Of a stretch of 64,000 nucleotides of DNA, positions 50,183-59,148 are shown piece after piece. The notes under the pieces are model-generated. The model did not search any database and was not told where the DNA came from. It saw only the letters and a program-made list of their open reading frames with translations. The translations under genes were made by a program, and so were the position numbers. The stretch comes from CAYMKL01 sp964390805. GTDB lineage: Bacteria > Chloroflexota > Anaerolineae > VGOG01. The stretch covers positions 1 to 64,000 of the forward strand of contig CAYMKL010000009.1 of NCBI GenBank assembly GCA_964390805.1, written 5' to 3'. Within the stretch, counting starts at the first letter, position 1. Each line of letters opens with the position of its first letter.

Positions 50183-50236
50183 GTTTATTTCCTCCTGGGT
50201 GAGTTCTGGACTTTGGACAAACCCACGATGGCGACC

Positions 50237-50335
50237 AGAAACCCGTTTTCTCACGCCAAACTGCCATCCATGTTGACTTGAAACAAGCTGATTCAGTTAG
50301 ATTTCGGTAACAGAATCATCAGAAAACGGGTTTCT
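50237..50335. repeat. 99-bp palindromic element, copy 5
   Basis: Perfect 15-bp terminal inverted repeats (50237-50251, 50321-50335; arm AGAAACCCGTTTTCT). Same size as the DGR-locus elements but 8 kb away, upstream of carbamoyltransferase 1. Confidence 0.8.
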
Positions 50336-50599
50336 TTAGCTTTATCCAAAGTCCAAGAGTTAATGAGTCAGAGTAACGAGTTAATGAGGCAACGGGGCGC
50401 GTATACAAATCGGGGGAGTACTGAGAAAAGAGCGCGGCCAGCGCCGGCCGAGTAGGAGCAAAGCGACGTATCGAGGCCAAGCGGGTTACCCATAGAGCCG
50501 CTCGCTTGATTTCGATACGCTTTGCTACTCAATCGGCGCTCGCTCCCCCAAGTTTTACATACGCTCAGGGCAACAAGGAACTGCGACGGCGGTGTCCGC
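50336..50599. repeat. Repeat-rich intergenic region
   Basis: AGTTAATGAG/AGTAACGAG iterations near 50356-50390, then inverted CGAGTAGGAGCAAAGCG-ACGTATCGAG (50460-50480) and TTCGATACGCTTTGCTACTC (50512-50531). Related CGATACGCC-TTCGGCTACTC DNA occurs at the start of the tricorn gene (49108-49135). No gene seen. Confidence 0.6.
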
Positions 50600-51169
50600 T
50601 CACTCTTCAAGCGGCTCCTCTCGCCAGTCGCCGTACTGTCCCAGAGGTTCCCCAATTCCCCGGTACTGACCGCCCAGGTAGGCCAAGGGCTGGGCCTTGG
50701 TGTAGTCAATGCGGCCCCGGTCGTCCAGGACGGCCTCGTCCAGGTGTACGGCCACGATCTCGCCCACGAAGAGGTCGTGCGCGCCGAGATGGATGATCCT
50801 GGCCAGCTCGCACTCCAGGTTGACCGGGCACTGGGCGATGAGCGGAGTGGCGACGGCTGAGCCGGGCTCTGGGGTGAAGCCGCAGGCCGCCCACTTGTCC
50901 ACATCCCGTCCAGAGACCTGGCCGCAGTAGTCCACCTGGGCCACCAGGTCGGCGGTGGGGATGTTGACCACGAACTCCTCCGCCTGGCGGATCAGGCCGT
51001 GGGAGTGCCGGCTGGGGCGGATGGAGATTCCGACCATCGGCGGGTCGGAGCAGATGGTGCCCACCCAGGCCAGAGTGATGATGTTGGCCTGGTCGCCGCT
51101 CCCACAGGTGACGAGAACGGCAGGCACCGGATACAGAGCTGTTGAAGGTCTTTTGACGAGTTTGGCCAT
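50600..51169 (-). CDS. Flavin reductase-like (FMN-binding split-barrel) protein
   Basis: 189 residues of the flavin reductase/DIM6-NTAB family. YPVPAVLVTCGSGDQANIIT, PPMVGISIRPSRHSHGLIRQ and EFVVNIPTADL match the FMN phosphate and ring contacts. It probably supplies reduced FMN or binds it for a redox partner. It lies between two carbamoyltransferase genes on the same strand, suggesting one operon for a ureide or nitrogen compound. Confidence 0.8.
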   Translation of the reverse strand: MAKLVKRPSTALYPVPAVLVTCGSGDQANIITLAWVGTICSDPPMVGISIRPSRHSHGLIRQAEEFVVNIPTADLVAQVDYCGQVSGRDVDKWAACGFTPEPGSAVATPLIAQCPVNLECELARIIHLGAHDLFVGEIVAVHLDEAVLDDRGRIDYTKAQPLAYLGGQYRGIGEPLGQYGDWREEPLEE

Positions 51170-51227
51170 TTTCTAGACTCCTCCTCTCATCTCTGCAAGT
51201 GCTTCTAGGCGGCTGCGTCAGGCCATC

Positions 51228-52274
51228 TCACTTCATCGTCAAGGCCATCACCGCCTTCTGCACGTGCAGCCTGTTCTCGGCCTCGTCGAAGGCCACCGAT
51301 TGTGGCCCGTCCATGACCTCGTCGGTTACCTCGAAGCCGCGGTCGCAGGGGAGACAGTGCATGTAGATGGCATCGGGGTCGGCCAGGGCCATCTTGTCCG
51401 CATCGCAGATCCAGTCCTTGTTGGCATCGAAAATCTCCTGGGCTTTCTGCGGGTCATCCTCACCAACCGGCGACTTGAACATGGGCACCGCCGTCCATGC
51501 CTTGGGGTAGACCACGTGAGCTCCGTCGAAGGCGGCATCCATACTGTTGGAAACCTCGACAGAGCCACCGGACTTCTCGGCGTACCCTTCACATGCCTGG
51601 AGAACCTCTTCGTCGAGCTCCATGCCCTCAGGATGAGCCAGCACCACGTCCATGCCCATCATGCTGGCCCCGATGATGGCGCTCTGGGGCACGGCCCGTG
51701 GCTTGTGGACGCTGGGCGAATAGGCCCAACTCATCACGAACCTGACACCCTCGAACGTGCCGAACTTCTCGTAGACAGTGAGGACGTCGGCCAGGGCCTG
51801 GCAGGGGTGATACTTGTCACATTCCATGTTGATGACCGGGATGTCCGCCCAGTAGGCGAAGTTCCTCATCACCTCGTGAGCCCCGCCGTACTCCCAGTCC
51901 ACCGGATCGCCGTAACAGCGGATGGCGATGGCGTCGCCCATGCGGGCCAGCACTCGCGCCACGTCGGACACGCGCTCGGTGGCATAGGCTACCTCTCTGC
52001 CAGGCAACGCCGGGGTGTAGATCTTGCTCGGGTCCAGAAAATGGGCGTGCCCGCCCAACTGGGTCATCCCTGCCTCGAAGCTATTGCGGGTGCGCAAGCT
52101 CTGGTTGTAGAAGATCATGAACAGCGTCTTGGCTCGTAGCAGGTGATCGTGGGGTTCGCCCAGGGCGAAGCGGCGCTTGAAATCCAGCGCCACATCCAGG
52201 ATGGTCTCTATTTCCTCGCTGGTGTAATCCAGCAAGGTGAGGAAATCTCGGCCTCGGAACGATTCGGTTTTCAT
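51228..52274 (-). CDS. Ornithine carbamoyltransferase-like protein, YgeW-type paralogue 2
   Basis: 348 residues. ATG 52274 follows AAAGGAGAAATGAAAG. SLRTR at 59-63, KYHPCQALADVLTVYEKFG, and MHCLPCDRGFEVTDEV, retaining the HCLP motif lost in paralogue 1. Similar C-terminus (DEAENRLHVQKAVMALTMK) shows that the two arose by duplication. One may carbamoylate and the other run the phosphorolytic direction, or they may form hetero-oligomers. This is inference. Confidence 0.75.
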   Translation of the reverse strand: MKTESFRGRDFLTLLDYTSEEIETILDVALDFKRRFALGEPHDHLLRAKTLFMIFYNQSLRTRNSFEAGMTQLGGHAHFLDPSKIYTPALPGREVAYATERVSDVARVLARMGDAIAIRCYGDPVDWEYGGAHEVMRNFAYWADIPVINMECDKYHPCQALADVLTVYEKFGTFEGVRFVMSWAYSPSVHKPRAVPQSAIIGASMMGMDVVLAHPEGMELDEEVLQACEGYAEKSGGSVEVSNSMDAAFDGAHVVYPKAWTAVPMFKSPVGEDDPQKAQEIFDANKDWICDADKMALADPDAIYMHCLPCDRGFEVTDEVMDGPQSVAFDEAENRLHVQKAVMALTMK

Positions 52275-52304
52275 CTTTCATTTCTCCTTTTCCACGTTTG
52301 GGAT

Positions 52305-52333
52305 AATATACCACAGATAAGAATATATCGCAA
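52305..52333 (-). promoter_or_regulatory. Promoter of the carbamoyltransferase operon
   Basis: On the minus strand: -35 TTGCGA (52333-52328), 17-nt spacer, -10 TATATT (52310-52305). A CGCAAGCG/CGCTTGCG hairpin (52329-52349) overlaps the -35 box and could be an operator. Confidence 0.6.
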
Positions 52334-52360
52334 GCGGAGGTCGCTTGCGTTGCCTTCCAT

Positions 52361-52389
52361 TTGGAATGAAAGGTAATCTATGGTACAAT
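52361..52389 (+). promoter_or_regulatory. Promoter of the holB-ricT operon
   Basis: -35 TTGGAA (52361-52366), 17-nt spacer, -10 TACAAT (52384-52389). Transcript start near 52396, 25 nt before the ATG. Divergent from the carbamoyltransferase promoter. Confidence 0.7.
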
Positions 52390-52420
52390 ATTGGTGAAGC
52401 AAATTGTTGAGAGGTGAGCG

Positions 52421-53413
52421 ATGTGGCAAGTGGTAGGTCACAAGTGGGCTGTGGATCTGTTGAAGCGTGCTCTGGCTGGTGAACGGGTGGCCCACGCTTA
52501 TCTTTTCACAGGGCCGCCTCAGATAGGCAAGACGTCTCTGGCTCTTAACTTCGCCCAGGCTCTAAACTGTCTCGACGAGGAGAAGCCCTGCGGCCAATGC
52601 CTGGCCTGCAATAAGATAGCACACAGCAACCACCCCGACGTCCAGGTCATCGAAGGAGAAGGTAGAACCCTCAAGATAGAACAGATGCGGATATTGCGGC
52701 ACGAAGCAGCCCTCTCTCCTCTGGAAGGACAATGGAAGGTCTATATCATACGACGGATGGAACAAGCCACTGCCGAAGCCGCCAACTGCCTGCTCAAAAC
52801 ATTGGAGGAGCCCCCTGCTGGCGTGATTCTGGTGCTTACCGCCAGCGAGTCCGAAGCACTGTTACCAACTATCGTTTCCCGCTGTCAGGTGCTCAACCTG
52901 CGCCCCCTGGCCACCGAAACGGTGCAAAGAGCCCTCCAGGAGCGATGGGGAGTGGATGCCGAACGAGCTCAACTTCTGGCGCGACTCTCCGGCGGACGGC
53001 TCGGCTGGGCAGTGGCTGTCAGTCTAGACAGTGCCATCTTGCCCCGGCGGGAGAAGCACCTCGATGAAATGATGGAACTGATGGGCCAAGGGCGGGTAGA
53101 ACGCCTGGAGTACGCCCAGCAGCTTAGCCACAACCCCGAAGCAGCGCCAGAGCTGCTCCACCTGTGGCTCAGTTGGTGGCGAGACCTGCTCCTGAAGGCA
53201 AGCGGGAGCTCGGCGGGGATGATGAATGCGGATCGGGAGAATACTTTGAGGGAACAGGCACAGCGATTCAGCTTAGACCAGGTGCGGAACTTCGTACAGG
53301 CCCTGCGAACCGCCGTCTGGCAACTGGAACACAATGCCAACACTCGCCTGACTTTGGAAGTGCTGATGCTAAGCCTGCCTGACAAGGGACTGGTGGGGTT
53401 TAACGGACACTAG
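52421..53413 (+). CDS. holB: DNA polymerase III delta-prime subunit
   Basis: Clamp-loader subunit, 330 residues. P-loop-like GPPQIGKTS at 31-39, zinc ligands C50, C57, C60 and C63, LLKTLEEPPAGV and the SRC sensor motif (TIVSRCQ) of the family. The GKT Lys suggests a P-loop more intact than in E. coli delta-prime. The C-terminal helical collar is less conserved. Followed by ricT, the usual neighbour of holB in many Gram-positive-like genomes. Confidence 0.85.
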   Translation: MWQVVGHKWAVDLLKRALAGERVAHAYLFTGPPQIGKTSLALNFAQALNCLDEEKPCGQCLACNKIAHSNHPDVQVIEGEGRTLKIEQMRILRHEAALSPLEGQWKVYIIRRMEQATAEAANCLLKTLEEPPAGVILVLTASESEALLPTIVSRCQVLNLRPLATETVQRALQERWGVDAERAQLLARLSGGRLGWAVAVSLDSAILPRREKHLDEMMELMGQGRVERLEYAQQLSHNPEAAPELLHLWLSWWRDLLLKASGSSAGMMNADRENTLREQAQRFSLDQVRNFVQALRTAVWQLEHNANTRLTLEVLMLSLPDKGLVGFNGH

Positions 53414-53464
53414 ACCGCCCATTTGTGTCAGCTTAAGCGTCGTAGAAATAGATAGGGGAATCAA

Positions 53465-54304
53465 ATGCCAAAGATAGTGGGAATTCGTTTCAAACCGGTG
53501 AGCAAAATCTACCATTTCGACCCTGCCGGCTTCGAGGACTTAGAAGTTGGTGATTACGTTATCGTGGAGACGACGCGAGGACGGGAGACTGGAAAAGTGG
53601 CCATAGCCCCTAAGGAGGTGTCGGAGGATGAGGTGGTCGGCAAACTGAAGGGCATCGTTCGCCGGGCCGAACCTTGGGACCTGGTACAGATGGAGCATTA
53701 CCGCTGCCTTGAGCACAAGGCCCTGGAGTCGGGAAAGGAAAAGGTAGCGGAGTACGGTCTGCCTATGAAGATGATCAAAGCCGAATATAACTTCGATGGC
53801 AGCCTTCTGGTTTTCTACTTCGCAGCCGAGAAACGGGTAGACTTTCGAAATTTGGTACGAGACCTGGCCAAGACCTTCAGGGCAAAGATCGAGTTGAAGC
53901 AAGTTGGCGTGCGCGATGAGGCTAAGCTGATAGGCGGCTTGGGTCGTTGCGGGCGTCCCCTGTGTTGTGTTTCTTACCTCTGCGAGTTCAATCCCGTCTC
54001 CATTAAAATGGCAAAACAGCAGAATATGCCTCTCAGCCCGGCGGAGATATCAGGGCGGTGTGGCCGTTTGTTCTGCTGCCTAACCTATGAAAACGAGTAT
54101 TATGTTGAAATGAAGAAGAAGCTGCCTCGGGTCGGGGAGAAGGTGACCACCCACTATGGCTCAGGCAAAGTAACAGGTGTCAACGTCATCAAAGAAACGG
54201 TCAACGTGAAACTGGAAAGCGAAATGACCGTCGAGGTTCCGGCCCAAGGCGTAAAAAGCAAGGGCAAAGCTGCCAGAGGAAAAAGACGCAAGGCCCGAAG
54301 TTAA
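53465..54304 (+). CDS. ricT: PSP1-domain protein RicT/YaaT
   Basis: 279 residues. PSP1 domain VETTRGRETGKVAIAP, then the Cys-rich GRCGRPLCCVSYL and GRCGRLFCCLTYE clusters that bind an [4Fe-4S] cluster with RicA/RicF in Bacillus, where the Y-complex affects RNase Y and sporulation phosphorelay. No RicA or RicF in the window. The C-terminus is basic (KGKAARGKRRKARS). Just downstream of holB, and its end overlaps the convergent PHP gene by 4 nt. Confidence 0.88.
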   Translation: MPKIVGIRFKPVSKIYHFDPAGFEDLEVGDYVIVETTRGRETGKVAIAPKEVSEDEVVGKLKGIVRRAEPWDLVQMEHYRCLEHKALESGKEKVAEYGLPMKMIKAEYNFDGSLLVFYFAAEKRVDFRNLVRDLAKTFRAKIELKQVGVRDEAKLIGGLGRCGRPLCCVSYLCEFNPVSIKMAKQQNMPLSPAEISGRCGRLFCCLTYENEYYVEMKKKLPRVGEKVTTHYGSGKVTGVNVIKETVNVKLESEMTVEVPAQGVKSKGKAARGKRRKARS

Positions 54305-55125
54305 TCCCTCACCCTTGCCAGGGCCCGCAGACGTTCCACCGACTGCACAGGTACCCTTACTCCCCCCATTTCAACAGTATCCAGCACGCCTGAGCCGTGG
54401 AAATCGCTCCCCCCTGTGGGTATCAGGTCGTATTTGCGGGCCAGACCAGCCAACCCCCGTATCTCCTCCGCCGAATAACCGTTGTAGTATACCTCCATGC
54501 CAACCAGCCCCCCTTCTACCAAAGAAGGCAGAAAATGCGTTATTCTGAGAGGGTGGGCCAGCACAGGCAGCCCTCGAGCCTCTCTGATCAAAGACACGGC
54601 GTCCAAAGGACTGATCTTGTAGCGTTCCACGTAGGCGGGCCCGTTTCGCCTGATGTAGAGGTCAAAAGCCTCGTTATTGGAGGCTACGTATCCCATCTTG
54701 ACCATGGACTGGGCGACATGAGGCCGCCCAACGGACTCCCCGCCCGCCAACTCAGCCACCATTTCCCACGGCATCGGGAACCCCAGGGCTGCCAGTTTGG
54801 TAAGCATGTCCTTAGCTCGTTGGAGACGGGCCTCGCGCATGGCGCGCAGCTTCTCCTGGAGGGCCGGATGGTGATGGTCGAGATAGTACCCCAGCACGTG
54901 AACCTCCTCGTGGGGAACATCGCAGCTAATCTCCACCCCAGGGATGACTTCAAGTCCCGTGCCTCTGGCTGCCTCCAAAGCCTCGTCAATGCCCGCTGTG
55001 GTGTCGTGATCGGTGACAGCAATAACCAGAAGATCGCGCTCCAGCGCCATGGCCACCAATTCCGAAGGGGAGCACTGGCCATCGGAAGCAGTGCTGTGTA
55101 AGTGCAGGTCAACCCTACTAATCAT
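54301..55125 (-). CDS. PHP-domain phosphoesterase (TrpH/RNase AM-like)
   Basis: 274 residues. DLHLHSTASDGQCSP (metal His pair), AVTDHDTTAGIDEAL, GVEISCD, ARGLPVLAHPLR, and GGSDFHGSG complete a PHP trinuclear metal site. Relatives hydrolyse 3',5'-nucleoside bisphosphates or trim RNA 5' ends. Overlaps spoVS by ATGA, so the two are one operon. Confidence 0.85.
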   Translation of the reverse strand: MISRVDLHLHSTASDGQCSPSELVAMALERDLLVIAVTDHDTTAGIDEALEAARGTGLEVIPGVEISCDVPHEEVHVLGYYLDHHHPALQEKLRAMREARLQRAKDMLTKLAALGFPMPWEMVAELAGGESVGRPHVAQSMVKMGYVASNNEAFDLYIRRNGPAYVERYKISPLDAVSLIREARGLPVLAHPLRITHFLPSLVEGGLVGMEVYYNGYSAEEIRGLAGLARKYDLIPTGGSDFHGSGVLDTVEMGGVRVPVQSVERLRALARVRD

Positions 55126-55382
55126 CGGGGCTCCACGATAAGCTTTACCGCCGTGCGCTCTAGGCCCTTAATATCCACATCGGTGAAGGCGGGAATACAT
55201 ATCACGTCTATCCCGTCGAGAGCAAGATACCCTCTGGCTATAGCTACCGCCTTGACTGCCTGGTTCACCGCACCCGCCCCGATCGCCTGAGCCTCAGCTC
55301 GTCCACTTTCTCGAACCGTCCCAGCAATGGCCCCCGCCACTGCCGTAGACTTTGATCTGGCTGATACCTTGAGGATTCCCAT
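55122..55382 (-). CDS. spoVS: Stage V sporulation protein S-like (Alba-fold) protein
   Basis: 86 residues, full length. ILKVSARSKSTAVAGAIAGT, then GAVNQAVKAVAIARGYLA and AFTDVDIKGLERTAVKLIVE are close to SpoVS of Bacillus and Thermus. In non-sporulating phyla it is a small nucleic-acid-binding protein of unclear role. GGGAGGCAACC precedes ATG 55382. Confidence 0.92.
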   Translation of the reverse strand: MGILKVSARSKSTAVAGAIAGTVRESGRAEAQAIGAGAVNQAVKAVAIARGYLALDGIDVICIPAFTDVDIKGLERTAVKLIVEPR

Positions 55383-55429
55383 GGTTGCCTCCCATCGTGA
55401 CTATAACGAGCACCTTTGTCCCCTATGGT

Positions 55430-55458
55430 ATTTTACACGATTATCGCAATGTAAGCAA
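55430..55458 (-). promoter_or_regulatory. Promoter of spoVS
   Basis: Minus strand: -35 TTGCTT (55458-55453), 17-nt spacer, -10 TAAAAT (55435-55430). Confidence 0.6.
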
Positions 55459-55535
55459 GCTTTCCACTCCCAACGCATCTGAACATAAATATCCTTAAAA
55501 CATTGTAGACTTTAAGATTACTGGTCTGAAATCCA

Positions 55536-55564
55536 TTGCCAAAAAAGGCGAATGCTGGTAGAAT
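55536..55564 (+). promoter_or_regulatory. Promoter of dnaA
   Basis: -35 TTGCCA (55536-55541), 17-nt spacer, -10 TAGAAT (55559-55564). It gives a ~280-nt leader before ATG 55851. No perfect DnaA box was seen in 55383-55850. Confidence 0.6.
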
Positions 55565-55850
55565 ACCAGGGCTTGATTTGCCCTCATTTGAGAACTCTGT
55601 GCAAAACTGACTTCCACACAAATCCTACTACCCCACGTCCTAAGTTGCACCATAAGCACTTCTCGCCCCACAATACGTCTGCGAAAGCGCCCTACATTCG
55701 AGCAAAGATGCTCCAAGGATCTTTAAGCGCCGTTTCCCGTTGGGCGAAGGTCTCACGACCGAGCCCCAAATCCCACCGGCTGCGATCAGGAGACTTTGCC
55801 GAACAGTTGAGTTTGCTTTATCCCAAAACGAAAGGACAGCACGAGACGGC

Positions 55851-57200
55851 ATGAACGCCAAGCAAATCTGGCAAACAGCGTTAGGTGAATTGCAACTGCA
55901 AATGACCAGGCCTACCTTCGACACCTGGCTCAAAAACACAAAAGCCATCTCCTATGAAGATGGTACGATCATCATCGGAGTACACAACGCCTATGCCAAA
56001 GATTGGCTCGAAAATCGCCTGATGACCATTGTCAAGCGCACCCTGGTGGGCATTGTGGATCGCGCTGTGGAGGCTAAATTCGTCGTAGACGCCAGACCCG
56101 TTAAGGAAGAGACCTCGCTGTCCTTGCTGCAATCATCGGCTCCTCAGCCCAAGCCAATCACCAACAAGAATCCCTTGTCAACGATGCTCAATCCAAGATA
56201 TACCTTTTCTAACTTTGTCATCGGCTCCAGCAACCGTCTGGCCCACGCTGCTGCTCTGGCTGCGGCTGAGAATCCAGCCAACGCTTACAATCCCCTCTTC
56301 CTATATGGAGGCGCTGGTTTGGGCAAAACCCACCTCATGCACGCCCTGGGTCACAACTGTCGAGACAAAGGCTTCCGAGTGCTCTACGCCACCTCCGAAA
56401 AGTTCACCAATGAATTGATCCAATCCATCCGCAACCGTAGCACCGAGGCTTTCAGAAACAAGTACCGCACCATAGATGTGCTACTACTGGATGATATTCA
56501 CTTCATCGCTGGCAAGGAGAGCACCCAAGAAGAGTTCTTTCATACTTTCAACGCACTGCATGATGCCAACAAGCAAATCGTCATCTCCAGCGATCGCCCT
56601 CCGAAAGCCATCACCACCCTGGAAGAGCGCTTATGCTCTCGTTTTGAGGGAGGGCTCATAGCCGACATCCAACCACCAGATCTGGAGACTCGCATCGCCA
56701 TCCTGCAATTCAAGCGCCCCCCTCAGCCCATACCTGTACCTGATCAGGTTATCGAATACATTGCCCAGAGATTCATGAGCAACGTACGGGAGCTAGAGGG
56801 GGCTTTGAACCGAGTTGTGGTCGAGGCTATGTCAGAAAGACAGCCTCTGACACTTGAGCTGGCTACTATCGCCCTGCAAGGCATGCTCATCAATCAGAGA
56901 GAATGTACACCACAGTCGGTGATTGATGCTGTGGCCGATTTCTACTCCCTGACTCCTGATGATATCACGGGACGAAGCCGCACCCAGAAAGTAGTGAAGC
57001 CCCGCCAGATTGCTGTGTACCTGGCACGGCAGGAAACAAATGCTTCTTTGCCTCAGATAGGAGAGGCATTAGGAGGCCGTGATCATACCACCGTACTCTA
57101 CAGTTTCAACAAAATCAATGATCAGGCAGAGAGAGACGAGATGCTGCGGCGTGAGATAGTCGCCATCAAAAACAAGCTTCACAACAACGGCGCAAGATAG
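55851..57200 (+). CDS. dnaA: Chromosomal replication initiator DnaA
   Basis: 449 residues from ATG 55851 (MNAKQIWQTALGELQLQMTR). Frames open further upstream are not DnaA-like. Domain I at 1-80, a short linker, then domain III AAA+ from about 113 (LNPRYTFSNFVIGSSNRLAH), Walker A GGAGLGKTH, Walker B VLLLDDIHF and the arginine-finger region. Domain IV ends in GGRDHTTVLYS, the DnaA-box-binding helix-turn-helix. It lies next to oriC. Confidence 0.95.
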   Translation: MNAKQIWQTALGELQLQMTRPTFDTWLKNTKAISYEDGTIIIGVHNAYAKDWLENRLMTIVKRTLVGIVDRAVEAKFVVDARPVKEETSLSLLQSSAPQPKPITNKNPLSTMLNPRYTFSNFVIGSSNRLAHAAALAAAENPANAYNPLFLYGGAGLGKTHLMHALGHNCRDKGFRVLYATSEKFTNELIQSIRNRSTEAFRNKYRTIDVLLLDDIHFIAGKESTQEEFFHTFNALHDANKQIVISSDRPPKAITTLEERLCSRFEGGLIADIQPPDLETRIAILQFKRPPQPIPVPDQVIEYIAQRFMSNVRELEGALNRVVVEAMSERQPLTLELATIALQGMLINQRECTPQSVIDAVADFYSLTPDDITGRSRTQKVVKPRQIAVYLARQETNASLPQIGEALGGRDHTTVLYSFNKINDQAERDEMLRREIVAIKNKLHNNGAR

Positions 57201-57222
57201 AACCTCACTTTGACCTGGGACC

Positions 57223-57268
57223 AAACGAGGGAGATGGGCCTATGCAACCGGCCGATCTCCCTCGTTTT
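57223..57268 (+). terminator. Terminator of dnaA
   Basis: Perfect 13-bp stem AAACGAGGGAGAT/ATCTCCCTCGTTT (57223-57235, 57255-57267) followed by TT. Confidence 0.7.
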
Positions 57269-57286
57269 CCACGTATCCTATCCATT

Positions 57287-57676
57287 TGTTGACAGACCCT
57301 GTTGATAACTGCTTATTATCTGTGGATAACGAGGCGAGTCTGGGGATAACTTTAACAATCCAACCCACTACCCTAAACCCAAGATATTGGACTGCTTCAA
57401 AGAGTTTGCCCTATATCTTGTAGTGACGCCGCGATTTTAGCTAGATTCTCGTGATTTTAGCCTATTTTCCCTCCTGCTTCCATCCACAGCTTTATCCACA
57501 CCCTTGTTTAGTAAAAACTGCCTCGCTTGGCCCACGAATTGTGTTCCTGTGCCTCACCTCCCCAATCACTAGGTGTCCTCTCTTCAAACCATGCAACTTT
57601 CCACTTTTCCACAAGCCCTACTACTACTACTACTAATAAGAATAATAAATAGCTAAATGAGTTAATAACTTTTATT
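57287..57676. other. oriC: Replication origin oriC with DnaA boxes and DnaA-trio-like element
   Basis: Perfect boxes TGTGGATAA (57321-57329) and TTATCCACA (57492-57500). One-mismatch boxes TGTTGATAA (57300-57308), TGGGGATAA (57341-57349) and TTTTCCACA (57605-57613). The last is followed by AGCCC and five CTA trinucleotides, then AATAAGAATAATAAATAG. This is box, GC-rich spacer, trio array and AT-rich stretch, the layout of the Bacillus unwinding region. Confidence 0.88.
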
Positions 57677-59131
57677 CTAGATTGGCAAGACAACAGTAAA
57701 CTTGGTCCCCAAATCCCTTACGCTTTCAGTCTTAATCATACCTTTGTGAGCTTCTATGATCTGTTTGGCAATCGTCAGGCCAAGACCTACGCCTCTGTTT
57801 GGGCCTGCTCTTGATTTGTCTACTTGATAAAACCGCTCGAAAATGTGCTCTATATCCTCGGGTGGGATACCCATTCCTGTGTCGGTTACAGTGATCTCCA
57901 CGGAGGATGGGGCTGTTTTATCCTGTTTTTCCTGCGCTACTTCCTGAGCCTTGACAGTTACTCTACCGGCTGGTGGTGTGTGTTTTAGCGCATTTGCCAG
58001 GAGATTAGTGAATACTTGTGCCAGCCGATCCTTATCGCCGGTTACCAGAGGCAAGACGGGTTCATTCCATACTAGATCTACGTTGCTTTCCCTGGCCTGC
58101 AAGTCGAATTTCTCAACACAGGCTTCTAGTACCCTGGCCAGGTTTACAGGTTCTCGTAGCATTTTGATCTGCCCTGACTCCATACGCGCCAGATCCAATA
58201 ATTCGTCTACCAGTCGGGACATACGATGGGCCTCATTGCTGATGACCTCCACTGCTCGGTGGTGACTCACTTCGTCGGCGGCGGTGCCATCCAGGATAGC
58301 CTGTGAGAATCCCTGAATGGAAGTCAGCGGCGTCTTAAGTTCATGGGACACATTGGCTACGAAGTCTCGTTGAGCCTGGCGGGAAGCTTTTACCTCGTGG
58401 GCCATGGTGTTGAAGCTGGTTGCCAGTCGCCCTACTTCGTCAGGGGATGTGATGTGCAGAGTTTGGTCGTAGTTACCGCGGGCGATTTCCTCGGTAGCAA
58501 CGATCATGCGTTGCAGAGGCCTGGCAATGGAACGGGCAATGAGCAAGGCCAAGATAATCGAGATGACCAGGGTCACAAGACCGACTTGGAGGAAGCGTGA
58601 GGCTATATCTTTGGCGATGGTTCGAAGACCGCGACGCGGCGACGCCAGGAGGACTACAAAAACTGATCGCTGACTCTCATCACCGCTTTCAGTAGCAGGA
58701 CGGAGGGGCGTTGCTTGTAGGGCAACGTAGAGTTGGGCATCTCCGCTGGGGGTGGTCAATCTACCATAGGCGTAGGGGGTTCTGGGATCTTTGGGGATTT
58801 TGTCCAGGGCGACTCTAGCTTGTTTGCCGGTCCAACTGTCCTGGGTGTCGGCCAGGACTTGTCCCCCGGGCGTGAGGAGAAGGATTCGAATTTCTTGTTT
58901 CTCAGCCTGTTCTTTCAGGAGATCGGCGATTTCTAAAGGTGTTAGATCCCGTTGCAATAACCCATTCACCCGAAAGGCTGTGGGCACGGCGGCGTCAATC
59001 AGGCCCGAAAAAACGAGCTTTGCCTGGAAACGGCTCAGTAAGAAAAACGAAGCCAGGCCGACCAGAGCAAGGCAGATAAGTATGATGACTATATAAGAGA
59101 CGATCAATCGCGCGCGTAGGCTGGTGAACAT
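57677..59131 (-). CDS. PhoR-type sensor histidine kinase
   Basis: 484 residues. ATG 59131 puts the first helix (LIVSYIVIILICLALVGLAS) at the N-terminus and leaves a 17-nt gap to the response regulator. ATG 59182 would overlap it. Extracytoplasmic sensor ~35-170, second helix (LVTLVISIILALLIA), HAMP (RPLQRMIVATEEIARGNYDQ), HisKA with H263 in NVSHELKTP, and a HATPase domain ending in GVGLGLTIAKQIIEAH. The signal is unknown. Paired with the 59149 regulator. Confidence 0.9.
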   Translation of the reverse strand: MFTSLRARLIVSYIVIILICLALVGLASFFLLSRFQAKLVFSGLIDAAVPTAFRVNGLLQRDLTPLEIADLLKEQAEKQEIRILLLTPGGQVLADTQDSWTGKQARVALDKIPKDPRTPYAYGRLTTPSGDAQLYVALQATPLRPATESGDESQRSVFVVLLASPRRGLRTIAKDIASRFLQVGLVTLVISIILALLIARSIARPLQRMIVATEEIARGNYDQTLHITSPDEVGRLATSFNTMAHEVKASRQAQRDFVANVSHELKTPLTSIQGFSQAILDGTAADEVSHHRAVEVISNEAHRMSRLVDELLDLARMESGQIKMLREPVNLARVLEACVEKFDLQARESNVDLVWNEPVLPLVTGDKDRLAQVFTNLLANALKHTPPAGRVTVKAQEVAQEKQDKTAPSSVEITVTDTGMGIPPEDIEHIFERFYQVDKSRAGPNRGVGLGLTIAKQIIEAHKGMIKTESVRDLGTKFTVVLPI

Positions 59132-59148
59132 CCTCGGCGTCTCCGTGC

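Noticed and set aside
55740..55850. Upstream extension of DnaA
   Set aside because: Residues before MNAKQIW do not resemble DnaA domain I, and the family length fits ATG 55851.
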